Assembly: GCF_017676385.1 (NCBI RefSeq)
Contig: NZ_JAFFZN010000034.1
Coordinates: 1-64,000, forward strand
Origin: Streptomyces spirodelae
GTDB taxonomy: Bacteria; Actinomycetota; Actinomycetes; Streptomycetales; Streptomycetaceae
Length of the DNA: 64,000 nt
Direction of reading: 5' to 3'
A program made the translations under genes and the position numbers. Positions within the stretch are counted from its first letter, which is position 1. Each line of letters opens with the position of its first letter. This document shows, one piece after another, positions 8,842-16,735 of this stretch. Below the pieces are notes generated by a model. That model was not told the origin of the DNA. It saw nothing but the letters and a program-made list of their open reading frames with translations, and did no database searches.

Positions 8842-9069
8842 TCAGCCCACGGGGCGTTTCTGGTTGTCGATGTACTGCTGTACGACGGTCAAGGGTGCTC
8901 CGCCGCAGCTTGCGGCGCAGTAGGAGCCGGACCAGAAGTGGCCGCCCCACAGGTACCGGCGCACGTGCGCGTCGTACTCCTTGCGCAGCAGCCGGGCGGA
9001 GACGCGATGGAGTTGACCAGCTTGGAGAGCTGGACCTTCGGCGGGTGGTAACACGAGTAGGTGTATCAT
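8842..9069 (-). pseudogene. tnpA: IS200-type transposase TnpA, C-terminal remnant
   Basis: The minus strand encodes the end of a Y1 (HUH) transposase: VSARLLRKEYD, RRYLWGGHFWSGSYCAASCG, GAPLTVVQQYIDNQ. Upstream, the family sequence continues only if the frame is changed twice: IHLLV in frame 1, YHPPKVQLSKLVNSI in a second frame (about 9045-9000), then VSARLL back in frame 1. The N-terminal half with the HUH motif is missing. It is therefore a truncated, double-frameshifted relic. Its head-to-head position with tnpB is as in IS605-type elements. Confidence 0.85.
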
Positions 9070-9106
9070 GATTCAGATTCCAGTGTGGTGATATGAACCA
9101 GTATGT

Positions 9107-10345
9107 ATGGTGATCACTGTGCAGCTCGGGTACGGGTTCCGTCTGTACCCGAACGGTCCTCAGCGCTCAGCGCTGGCCAGGGCGTTCGGGTGTGCACGGG
9201 TGGTCTTCAACGACGCGCTTTGCGTCCGTGAGGACGCCCGTGCCGCCGGGCTGCCGTTCGTCACCTCGGGCGAGCTGTCCAAGCGGCTCACGGCATCGAA
9301 GAAGACGCCCGAGCGGGCATGGTTGGCCGAGGTCTCCTCGGTGATCCTCCAGCAGTCCCTTCGGGACCTGGACACGGCTTACCGGAACTTCTTCGACGGC
9401 CTCAAGGGCAAGCGCCCCAAGATGGGACCGCCGCGTTTCAAGAGCCGCAAGGACACTCGGCAGGCGATCCGGTTCACCGCGAATGCCGGATGGGAGATCA
9501 CCCCCGGCGGGAAGCTGCGGCTTCCCAAGGTCGGCGACGTGACCGTGAAGTGGTCGCGCATGCTGCCCTCCGTCCCCACTACGGTGACCGTGATCAAGGA
9601 CAGTGCCGAGAGGTACTTCGCCTCGTTCGTGGTGGAGACCGGCCCGGAAGACGTCCTTGCGCCCGTCACGCCCGAGGTCGGCATAGACCTGGGACTGGGG
9701 CACTTCGCCGTCCTGTCCGACGGCCGGAAGATCGACAGTCCGCGCTTCCTGCGCCGGGCTGAGAAGCGCCTGAAGAAGGCGCAGCGGAACCTCAGCCGCA
9801 AGGCCAGGGGATCGAACAACAGGAACAAGGCCCGGCTGACGGTCGCTCGTGCTCACGCGCGGGTGGCTGACGCGCGCCGTGAGTTCCACCACCAGCTCTC
9901 CACCCAGCTGATCCGTGAGAACCAAGCGATCGCGGTGGAAGACCTGGCGGTCAAGGGACTCGCCCGTACGCACCTGGCCAAGTCCGTACACGATGCCGGA
10001 TGGTCGCAGTTCGTGACCATGCTCGAATACAAGGCCACCCGGTACGGGCGCACCTTCGTACGTATCGGCCGCTTCGAGCCCACCTCGCAGGTCTGCTCGG
10101 CCTGCGGGACCAAGGACGGCCCCAAGCCCCTGCACGTCCGGCAGTGGACGTGCGCCGAGTGCGGGGCCGTCCTGGACCGGGACATCAACGCGGCGGTCAA
10201 CGTCGCCAAGGCGGCCGGACTGGCCGTGACAGCCTGCCGAGCGCGGGTAAGACCGGGGCTCCTCCCGGCACCGCGCGAAGAAACAGGAACCCACCCGGAG
10301 CCGCACACGACAACGGCGCGGCAGAGGGGAATCGCCCCCCTTTAG
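9107..10345 (+). CDS. tnpB: TnpB RNA-guided endonuclease (IS200/IS605 accessory)
   Basis: 412-residue RuvC nuclease of the family ancestral to Cas12, which with an RNA from the element's right end cuts target DNA and favours element retention. The N-terminal domain opens with YGFRLYPNGPQ. Catalytic residues are intact: Asp194 (VGIDLGLGHF), Glu278 (AIAVEDLAVKGL) and Asp359 (LDRDINAAVN). The zinc ribbon is Cys330/Cys333 (CSAC) and Cys349/Cys352 (CAEC). No frameshift is seen, so it may be active although its tnpA is dead. The start is ATG 9107; nearby GTG codons are possible. The basic tail runs into the right-end hairpin. Confidence 0.93.
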   Translation: MVITVQLGYGFRLYPNGPQRSALARAFGCARVVFNDALCVREDARAAGLPFVTSGELSKRLTASKKTPERAWLAEVSSVILQQSLRDLDTAYRNFFDGLKGKRPKMGPPRFKSRKDTRQAIRFTANAGWEITPGGKLRLPKVGDVTVKWSRMLPSVPTTVTVIKDSAERYFASFVVETGPEDVLAPVTPEVGIDLGLGHFAVLSDGRKIDSPRFLRRAEKRLKKAQRNLSRKARGSNNRNKARLTVARAHARVADARREFHHQLSTQLIRENQAIAVEDLAVKGLARTHLAKSVHDAGWSQFVTMLEYKATRYGRTFVRIGRFEPTSQVCSACGTKDGPKPLHVRQWTCAECGAVLDRDINAAVNVAKAAGLAVTACRARVRPGLLPAPREETGTHPEPHTTTARQRGIAPL

Positions 10346-10363
10346 GTGGGCGAGGATGTCAAC
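10331..10363 (+). promoter_or_regulatory. Insertion element right end / end of the TnpB guide-RNA scaffold
   Basis: ATCGCCCCCC TTTA GGTGGGCG forms a hairpin that overlaps the tnpB stop codon and is followed by AGGATGTCAAC. In characterised relatives the TnpB guide RNA covers the 3' part of tnpB and the right end, with the guide taken from host sequence just outside. Here the guide would begin at about 10363-10364 with GGTCCTGAGCC. Assignment is by analogy only. Confidence 0.55.
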
Positions 10364-11150
10364 GGTCCTGAGCCGGATCGCGGCCGAGGAACCCCAGCAG
10401 CCGGTCTCCCGGTGGCGCGTTCGGCGCCACCGGGACCCGCGGCGCGAACAGCGGACGCCGCGCCCCCTCGTGCGGCACCAGCTGGCGGGCGACGGGCAGC
10501 AGCCGGGCCGCCAGCGGGGCGGGAATGGCGCGGTCGGCGCGCCCGGTGGCCCGCGCGATGTCCCAGCCGTGCACCGCCAGCTCGACGGCGCCCGTCAGCG
10601 CCAGAGCCGTCGCCGTCAGCGGCGCGTCGGCCACCACGATCGGGCGGCGGCTCTGCCGGGCCGCGGCCCAGGCGCCCAGCAGCCGCGCCGCCCGTCGCCT
10701 GAAGGCCGCCGCCGGGTCCGGCCCCCGGCGGCCCCCGGCGGCCTCCGGCACTGGGGGCGGGTGCAGCGCGACGGTGCCCTGCGCGAAGCCCTCGTGCAGG
10801 GCCGCCAGCGAGTCGTCCAGATGCGCCATCAGCCCGCCCAGATCCCACTCCGTGCACGGGGTGGGCCGGTGCAGCAGCGCAGGGGTGACGGGCTGAGCCG
10901 TGCCCAGCGCGTAACCCACCGCGTGCCGCAACAGCTCCGCCGCCCGTGCCCCGGCGTCCTCGGAGCCGCTGTCGCGCGTGCCGGCGCCCGCGGAGCCGCT
11001 GTCCCGTGTACCGCTGTCCCCGCCCGCACCAGCGCCCTTCGTACCGCTGTCCCCGCGCGCACCAGCGCCCTTCGTACCGCCGTCCCCGCGCGCACCAGCG
11101 CCCTTCGTACCGCCGTCCCGTGCGCCCCCGCTCTCCCCCTCGCGGAACAC
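10359..11150 (-). CDS. TIGR03086-type DinB-like metal-binding protein
   Basis: The core (about residues 65-263) matches the TIGR03086/mycothiol-dependent maleylpyruvate isomerase-like family: TPCTEWDLGGLMAHL, AVELAVHGWDIARATGR and the tail LLGFLGRDPAQ, with Asp and His residues typical of the DinB fold. Members bind a metal and may use mycothiol. The first 60 residues are extra, made of an 11-residue repeat (GTKGAGARGD-like) from a 33-bp DNA repeat. The GTG start lies 4 bases past the VOC gene, so the two are co-translated. The stop codon TGA lies inside the inserted element's right end, so the last residues may not be the original ones. Confidence 0.78.
   Translation of the reverse strand: MFREGESGGARDGGTKGAGARGDGGTKGAGARGDSGTKGAGAGGDSGTRDSGSAGAGTRDSGSEDAGARAAELLRHAVGYALGTAQPVTPALLHRPTPCTEWDLGGLMAHLDDSLAALHEGFAQGTVALHPPPVPEAAGGRRGPDPAAAFRRRAARLLGAWAAARQSRRPIVVADAPLTATALALTGAVELAVHGWDIARATGRADRAIPAPLAARLLPVARQLVPHEGARRPLFAPRVPVAPNAPPGDRLLGFLGRDPAQDR
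11008..11117. repeat. Coding 33-bp tandem repeat
   Basis: Three consecutive 33-base copies start at 11008, 11041 and 11074, followed by an 11-base partial copy. They differ at only one or two positions each. They encode 11-residue units in the extra N-terminus of the DinB-like protein, so copy-number change keeps the frame. Confidence 0.9.
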
Positions 11151-11154
11151 GGGG

Positions 11155-11586
11155 TCAGGCGGCGGAGCTGTCGGCGGCCGTCTGGTCGGCGGATTTCCCC
11201 GTCACCTCGAAGAGCTGCACATAGTTGCCGTCGGGGTCCTCCACGGTGCCCAGCAGGACGTCCTCGTCCACCGCCTCCACCGGGCGCACCCAGTGCGGAT
11301 TGAGCCGCTCGGTCAGCCGCCGTGCCATGCCATGGATGTCCGTCACCTCGAAGTTGATCAGAATTCTTCCCGGCTCGACCGACTTGCGGCCCACATCGTC
11401 CCTGCTCTCGAAGATGACGTACGTGCCGCTCAGCTCCAGGACGTGCGCCGGGCCCTCGCCGTCCTCCGGGCCCGCTGCCGCCGCCGCCCGGGGGGCGAAG
11501 GCGGTGCGGTACCACTCCCACAGCCGCTCGGGGTCCGTACTGCCCAGCACGATGCCGCCCACTCGGGGACCGGTCGCTTCCGTCAT
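11155..11586 (-). CDS. VOC-family (glyoxalase-like) protein
   Basis: 143 residues with one vicinal-oxygen-chelate domain: GIVLGSTDPERLWEWYRTAF at the start, then VLELSGTYVIFESRDDVG, ILINFEVTDIHGMARRL and GTVEDPDGNYVQLFEV. The closing DPDGNYVQLFE is the classic second half-site. The fold is usually dimeric and metal-dependent (glyoxalase, dioxygenase or resistance protein); the substrate cannot be inferred. The start follows AGGAGG. It is the first gene of a two-gene unit with the DinB-like protein. Confidence 0.85.
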   Translation of the reverse strand: MTEATGPRVGGIVLGSTDPERLWEWYRTAFAPRAAAAAGPEDGEGPAHVLELSGTYVIFESRDDVGRKSVEPGRILINFEVTDIHGMARRLTERLNPHWVRPVEAVDEDVLLGTVEDPDGNYVQLFEVTGKSADQTAADSSAA

Positions 11587-11846
11587 GACATCTGCCTCCT
11601 GTAACCGTCGGACACCGGGCACACCGCTCCGGCGCTCATGGATATGGACCGGGCCGGGCCGGAAAACTCATCGCGAGGTGCCCCGGGACGGGCGGCGCAC
11701 GTCACCCCCGGGAGGGTGAAGCGGATGCGGCCGGTCCCCATCTGGTCTGCGATACGGTCGTTCGCGGGACTCTTCCGGACCGGCTGAACCAGTGCGATCC
11801 CTGCCCGCGGGGTCATCCTCAGCCCCGCACAGAACCAGGACCGATC

Positions 11847-13025
11847 GTGGACGGATTCGCCGCTGTTCAACAGGCGTTGCGCGAAGCGCCCCCGCACGCG
11901 CTCGCCCGGGTGGTCATCGACGAGCTGCGGAATCAGTACGGCGCCGACCTGGTCGAGCTCCGGATGGTCGACTACGCGGTGAAGTCGCTGCAGCTGGTGG
12001 ACGGCCACGCGGCCACGACCGAGCCGGTGTCCGTCCACGACAGTCCGCAGGGGCGTGCGTTCGGGTCGCAGGAGCCGTTCGTCACCCAGCAGCCCGGTGG
12101 CGGGATCGTCGTCCATCTGCCCCTCACGATCCGCGGTGACCGGCTGGGCACGCTGTCGGTCGGCCTGCCCACCACTGCCGACCCGAACGGTCTGCTGCCG
12201 GCGCTGCGGCGGCTGTGCGAGGCACTCGGCCACGAGATCCTGGTCGCCGAGCGGGACACGGACCAGTTCATGCTGGCCCGCCGCGCCTCGCGGCTGACGC
12301 TCGCCGCCGAGATGCAGTGGCAGCTGCTGCCCGGCCGCGCCTGTGTCCGCGAGGAGTTCGAGGTCGGGGCCCATCTGGAGCCCGCTTACGCGATCCACGG
12401 CGACAGCTTCGACTGGGAGGCGTCCGAGCGGTATCTGACGCTCACCGTCACCAACGGTATGGGCGAGGGGATAGAGGCCGCGCTGCTGACCAACCTCTCC
12501 GCCAACGCGCTGCGCAACGCGCGCCGTGCCGGGCTGGACCTCGCCGGCCAGGCGACCCTCGCCGACCAGGCGGTCTACGCGCAGTACCGGGGCTCCGCCT
12601 ATGTGTCGGTGCTGCTGTTGCGGTTCGAGCTGGCCACCGGCCGGGTGGAGGTCGTGGACGCGGGCTCGCCGAAGCTGTGGCGGGTGCGCGGCCGCTCCGT
12701 CGAGGAACTGTCCTTCGACCACCAGCTGCCGCTGGGCATGTTCGAGGACACGGTGTACGCGGAGGAGCACTTCGCCGTGCGGCCGGGGGACCGGCTGCTG
12801 ATCGGCAGCGACGGTGTCTACGGGACGCCGGGCAGCGGCGGCGAGAGGTACGGCGAGCGGGCGCTGGTCCGCTCGCTGTCGGGGCACCGGCTGCTGCCCG
12901 CAGGGCAGGTGCCCGTAGCGGTCCTCCGCGAACTCGCCACCTACCGCCGCAAGGCGCCGCTCCAGGACGACGCCCTTGTGATGTGCGTCGACTGGCACGG
13001 CCGCCAGGACACCGCCGAACACTGA
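11847..13025 (+). CDS. PP2C/SpoIIE-like protein with a variant metal site
   Basis: 392 residues. The N-terminal part (to about 140) is GAF-like (GGIVVHLPLTIRGDRLGTLSVGL); residues 145-385 are a SpoIIE/PP2C fold (AAEMQWQLLP, GDSFDWEASE, SDGVYGTPG, QDDALVM). These phosphatases usually dephosphorylate STAS proteins in partner switching. One conserved metal-binding Asp appears replaced: the block normally DxMGHG reads TNGMGEG (Asn203), while Asp186 and the late Asp residues are kept. It may be weakly active or a sensor pseudo-enzyme. The start is GTG behind AGGA. Confidence 0.82.
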   Translation: MDGFAAVQQALREAPPHALARVVIDELRNQYGADLVELRMVDYAVKSLQLVDGHAATTEPVSVHDSPQGRAFGSQEPFVTQQPGGGIVVHLPLTIRGDRLGTLSVGLPTTADPNGLLPALRRLCEALGHEILVAERDTDQFMLARRASRLTLAAEMQWQLLPGRACVREEFEVGAHLEPAYAIHGDSFDWEASERYLTLTVTNGMGEGIEAALLTNLSANALRNARRAGLDLAGQATLADQAVYAQYRGSAYVSVLLLRFELATGRVEVVDAGSPKLWRVRGRSVEELSFDHQLPLGMFEDTVYAEEHFAVRPGDRLLIGSDGVYGTPGSGGERYGERALVRSLSGHRLLPAGQVPVAVLRELATYRRKAPLQDDALVMCVDWHGRQDTAEH

Positions 13026-13056
13026 CGGCGGCGCAGCCCACCGCGGGGCGGCGGGT

Positions 13057-13965
13057 TCAGATTCGAACCGCGGCCGACAGGTCCTCGTACTCCTGGTCGG
13101 TGAGCTCGATCCGCGCCGCGTGGGTGTTCTCCTCCAGGTGCGAGAGCCGGGAGGTACCCGGGATCGGCAGCATCACAGGGGAGCGGCGCAGCAGCCAGGC
13201 GAGGGCCAGTTGGGAGGGGCGGGCGCCGTGCTCCTGTGCCACCCTCTCCAACGGCCCGCCCGGCTTCGCCAGTTCGCCTGTCGCGATGGGGAACCACGGG
13301 ATGAAGGCGAGGCCGCGCTCCTCGGCGTAGTCCAGCACCGGCTCGGCGCTGCGGTCGGAGAGGTTGTAGAGGTTCTGCACGGAGGCCACGTCCACCAGCT
13401 TGGCGGCCTCCTCCAGCTGGGCCACCGACACCTCGGACAGCCCGATGAACCGGATTTTGCCCTCTTGCTGCAGCAGCGACAGCTCGCCGAGCTGGTCGGC
13501 GACCGGCACCTTCTCGTCGATACGGTGCAGCTGGTAGAGGTCGATACGCTCCAGCCCCAGGTGGCGCAGGCTCAGCTCGCACTGCTGGCGCAGATACGCG
13601 GGATGGCCCACCGGGCGCCAGTCGTCGGGCCCGGCGCGGGTCAGCCCGCCCTTGGTGGCGATCACCAGGTCGTCGGGGTAGGGGTGCAGGGCCTTGCGGA
13701 TGAGGCGCTCGGAGACGAAGGGGCCGTAGGAGTCGGCTGTGTCGATGAAGTTCACGCCCAGTTCGACGGCGCGCCGCAGCACCCGTACGGCCTCGTCCGG
13801 GTCCCGTGGTTCACCCCAGACGCCGGGCCCGGTCAGCTGCATGGCCCCGTAGCCGAGCCGGTGGACGGGCAGCCGGCCGCCGAGCGCGAAGCTGCCGGAT
13901 GCCTCGGCGGGCCGTCCCGCCGAGCCCAGCGGAGCCGCCGCGGAGGCCGCTGACGAGTCGGACAT
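13057..13965 (-). CDS. Aldo/keto reductase
   Basis: 302-residue NADPH-dependent oxidoreductase of the TIM-barrel family. Catalytic Asp and Tyr are in GVNFIDTADSYGP, the Lys in LVIATKGGL, the His in IDLYQLHRID, and the NADP-binding end in MLPIPGTSRLSHLEEN. The start at ATG 13965 (MSDSSASAAA) gives the usual length; the open frame extends 65 codons upstream but into the DJ-1 gene. It lies 70 bases downstream of that gene on the same strand, so the pair may form an aldehyde/redox-stress operon. Confidence 0.9.
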   Translation of the reverse strand: MSDSSAASAAAPLGSAGRPAEASGSFALGGRLPVHRLGYGAMQLTGPGVWGEPRDPDEAVRVLRRAVELGVNFIDTADSYGPFVSERLIRKALHPYPDDLVIATKGGLTRAGPDDWRPVGHPAYLRQQCELSLRHLGLERIDLYQLHRIDEKVPVADQLGELSLLQQEGKIRFIGLSEVSVAQLEEAAKLVDVASVQNLYNLSDRSAEPVLDYAEERGLAFIPWFPIATGELAKPGGPLERVAQEHGARPSQLALAWLLRRSPVMLPIPGTSRLSHLEENTHAARIELTDQEYEDLSAAVRI

Positions 13966-14035
13966 TGCTCTTCCCTTCGTTGTGACGGTCGGTACCGGTG
14001 GCTCGCTTGAACCGGCCGGGCTGGCCGGCGCTGCC

Positions 14036-14749
14036 TCAGCCGAGCATTTTGATGATCTCGGCGGCCACAGGGCCCGCCGAGGCCGGGTTCTGCCCGGTGA
14101 CCAGGTTGCGGTCCACCACCACGTTCGGGGCCCAGGGCTCGCCCGCCTCGAAGTGCACACCGGCCTCGACCAGCCGGTCCTGGAGCAGCCATTTGGCCTT
14201 GTTGGCCAGTCCCGTCTGCTCCTCCTCGGCGTTGGTGAAACCTGTCAGCCGGTACCCGTACACCGCGCTGGCGCCCTCCTGGGTGTGGGCGGCCAGCAGC
14301 GCCGCGGGACCGTGGCAGACCACGCCGAGCGGCCTGCCCGAGGCCAGCGTCCGTACCAGCAGGGTTCCGGAGTCGGAGTCGGTGGCCAGATCCTCCATGG
14401 GGCCGTGGCCTCCGGGGTAGAAGACGGCGTCGAATCCGGCCGGGCCGCCGCCGCTGTCGATGCGTACGTCCTCGATGCTCAGCGGCTGGCCCAGCTCGGT
14501 GAAGGACTCCAGCCCTGCGGCCACCCGGTCGGCGCCTTCCTGTCCGCCGTTCGCGTCCGCCGACAGGCTGGCCTCGTCGACGCCGGGGACGACGCCGCCG
14601 GGGGTGGCGACCACCACCTGGTGGCCGGCCGTCTTGAACATCTCGTAGGGGGCTACGGCCTCGTCGGCCCAGAAGCCGGTGGGGTGTTCGGTGCCGTCGG
14701 CCAGTGTCCAGTGGCGGGCGCCGGTCAGCACGAAAAGGATCTGCGACAT
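14036..14749 (-). CDS. DJ-1/PfpI-family protein
   Basis: 237 residues of the class I glutamine amidotransferase-like fold. The nucleophile elbow is GVVCHGPAAL with Cys145; Glu30 (GFWADE) is the conserved partner near the cysteine. The long insert (GVVPGVDEASLSADANGG) and overall length are like Hsp31-type glyoxalase III/chaperone members, which detoxify methylglyoxal or repair glycated proteins. The start follows GGAGAA. First gene of a two-gene unit with the aldo/keto reductase. Confidence 0.87.
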   Translation of the reverse strand: MSQILFVLTGARHWTLADGTEHPTGFWADEAVAPYEMFKTAGHQVVVATPGGVVPGVDEASLSADANGGQEGADRVAAGLESFTELGQPLSIEDVRIDSGGGPAGFDAVFYPGGHGPMEDLATDSDSGTLLVRTLASGRPLGVVCHGPAALLAAHTQEGASAVYGYRLTGFTNAEEEQTGLANKAKWLLQDRLVEAGVHFEAGEPWAPNVVVDRNLVTGQNPASAGPVAAEIIKMLG

Positions 14750-14904
14750 GTCGTTCTCCGGGGCTGCGGGGAGGGCTACCCGTCGACGGTAGGCCGCGCC
14801 GGGCCGCCACGGCGGCTGACGTCACCGGGCGAGCCCGCCTCGTCCCCTGGGCGCCGCAGCCCGCGACGGGCCGGGGGAGGCCGGAGGCAGGGTGGAAGCC
14901 CCCG

Positions 14905-14942
14905 TTGACTAGAACTATTCAGCGCGTATGGTTAGTGAATAG
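14905..14942 (+). promoter_or_regulatory. hut operon promoter with overlapping operator
   Basis: TTGACT (14905-14910) and TATGGT (14927-14932) with a 16-base spacer form a good vegetative promoter 109 bases before hutU. CTATTCA (14915-14921) and TGAATAG (14936-14942) form an inverted repeat with a 14-base gap that brackets the -10 element. A bound regulator there would repress. No dedicated hut regulator gene adjoins the operon. Confidence 0.6.
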
Positions 14943-15040
14943 ATCCGTTACGCGACCCCCGTCCCGCGCGTACGCCGCCACCGGGGCATGACACCGCCAC
15001 CGGCGCACGCGTGCGGCACGAGTCGAGGAGGCAGGGCCAT

Positions 15041-16735
15041 ATGACCAGCACCGCAGGACCGCGCCCGGTCAGGGCACCGCGCGGCAGCGAGCTGAGCGCG
15101 CTCGGATGGCAGCAGGAGGCCGCGCTGCGGATGCTGCAGAACAACCTCGACCCCGAGGTCGCCGAGCACCCCGACAAGCTCGTCGTCTACGGCGGCACCG
15201 GAAAGGCGGCCCGCGACTGGGCGTCGTTCGACGCGATGATCCGCACCCTGCGCACACTGCGCGGCGACGAGACGATGCTCGTCCAGTCCGGCCGTCCCGT
15301 CGGGGTGATGACCACCCACGAGTGGGCCCCGCGCGTGCTGATCGCCAACTCCAACCTGGTCGGCGACTGGGCCAACTGGGAGGAGTTCCGGCGCCTGGAG
15401 CAGCTCGGCCTGACCATGTACGGCCAGATGACCGCCGGTTCGTGGATCTACATCGGCACCCAGGGCATCCTCCAGGGCACCTACGAGACGTTCGCGGCGG
15501 TCGCCGCCAAGCTCGCTTCTCAGCACGGACACAGCGGCGGGTCCCTGGCCGGGACCATCACCCTGACCGCCGGGCTCGGCGGAATGGGCGGCGCCCAGCC
15601 GCTCGCCGTCACCATGAACGACGGCGTGGCCATCGTGGTGGAGTGCGACCCCTCGCGTATCGCACGCCGTATCGAACACGGGTATCTGGACGTGCGGGCC
15701 GAGAGCACGGCCGAGGCGCTGCGGCTCGCCGTCGAGGCCAGGGACGCGCGCCGCCCGCTGTCCATCGGACTGCTCGGCAACGCAGCGGAAGTGCTGCCCC
15801 AGCTGCTCGCCGAGGGCGCGCCCATCGACATCGTCACCGACCAGACCTCCGCACACGACCCGCTCTCGTACCTGCCCGTCGGTGTCGACTTCGCGGACAT
15901 GGCCGCCTACGCCGCCGAGAAGCCCGCCGACTTCACCCGGCGGGCACGCGAGTCGATGGCCGCACACGTCGAGGCCATGGTCGGCTTCCAGGACGCCGGG
16001 GCCGAGGTCTTCGACTACGGCAACTCCATCCGCGGCGAAGCACAGCTCGCCGGGTACGCGCGCGCGTTCGACTTCCCCGGCTTCGTCCCCGCCTACATCC
16101 GCCCCCTCTTCTGCGAGGGCAAGGGCCCCTTCCGCTGGGCGGCGCTGTCCGGCGACCCCGCCGACATCGCCGCGACCGACCGCGCCCTGCTGGACCTGTT
16201 CCCGGAGAACGAGTCGCTGGCGCGCTGGCTGAAACTCGCCGGTGAACGCGTGCACTACCAGGGCCTGCCCGCGCGCATCTGCTGGCTCGGCTACGGGGAG
16301 CGGGCCGCTGCCGGTGAGCGCTTCAACGACATGGTGGCCTCCGGCGAGCTCGCCGCCCCGCTGGTGCTGGGCCGCGACCACCTCGACTGCGGGTCCGTCG
16401 CCTCGCCCTACCGCGAGACCGAGGCCATGCGCGACGGCTCCGACGCCATCGCGGACTGGCCGCTGCTCAACGCCATGCTCAACGTCGCCTCCGGCGCGTC
16501 CTGGGTCTCCCTCCACCACGGCGGAGGGGTCGGCATGGGGCGCTCCCTGCACGCGGGGCAGGTCACGGTCGCCGACGGGACGGCGTTGGCGGGGGAGAAG
16601 CTCTCGCGGGTCCTCACCAACGACCCCGGCACCGGAGTGATCCGCCACGTGGACGCGGGGTACCCCGAGGCGGAGGCGGTCGCCGCCGACCGCGGAGTCC
16701 GCATTCCCATGCGGGAGGGAGAGCAGCGTGCCTGA
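15041..16735 (+). CDS. hutU: Urocanate hydratase
   Basis: Second step of histidine degradation: urocanate plus water gives 4-imidazolone-5-propionate, using tightly bound NAD+. The 564 residues have the full family layout: LVVYGGTGKAARDWASFD at the start, QSGRPVGVMTTHEWAPRV, MTAGSWIYIGTQGI, the NAD-binding GGLGGMGGAQPLA, and the late GLPARICWLGYGERA with the active-site Cys. GAGGAGG precedes the ATG at 15041. It is the first gene of a four-gene operon and overlaps the next by 8 bases. Histidase (hutH) is not in the window. Confidence 0.97.
   Translation: MTSTAGPRPVRAPRGSELSALGWQQEAALRMLQNNLDPEVAEHPDKLVVYGGTGKAARDWASFDAMIRTLRTLRGDETMLVQSGRPVGVMTTHEWAPRVLIANSNLVGDWANWEEFRRLEQLGLTMYGQMTAGSWIYIGTQGILQGTYETFAAVAAKLASQHGHSGGSLAGTITLTAGLGGMGGAQPLAVTMNDGVAIVVECDPSRIARRIEHGYLDVRAESTAEALRLAVEARDARRPLSIGLLGNAAEVLPQLLAEGAPIDIVTDQTSAHDPLSYLPVGVDFADMAAYAAEKPADFTRRARESMAAHVEAMVGFQDAGAEVFDYGNSIRGEAQLAGYARAFDFPGFVPAYIRPLFCEGKGPFRWAALSGDPADIAATDRALLDLFPENESLARWLKLAGERVHYQGLPARICWLGYGERAAAGERFNDMVASGELAAPLVLGRDHLDCGSVASPYRETEAMRDGSDAIADWPLLNAMLNVASGASWVSLHHGGGVGMGRSLHAGQVTVADGTALAGEKLSRVLTNDPGTGVIRHVDAGYPEAEAVAADRGVRIPMREGEQRA

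Larger units (their letters stand above)
8830..10363. mobile_element. IS200/IS605-type insertion (decayed tnpA, intact tnpB)
   Basis: A divergent tnpA remnant and an intact tnpB lie between the GNAT and DinB-like genes. The right end is visible: a hairpin (CGCCCCCC / GGTGGGCG) directly behind tnpB, then GAGGATGTCAAC, which resembles the TCAA right cleavage site of IS608. The left boundary is not resolved and is placed near the hairpin after the GNAT gene; no target duplication is expected for this family. With tnpA broken, the element can move only with a transposase supplied in trans. Confidence 0.75.

Noticed and set aside
8830..10363. A CRISPR or Cas12 system
   Set aside because: The nuclease is a 412-residue TnpB with an IS right end; there are no spacer repeats or other cas genes.
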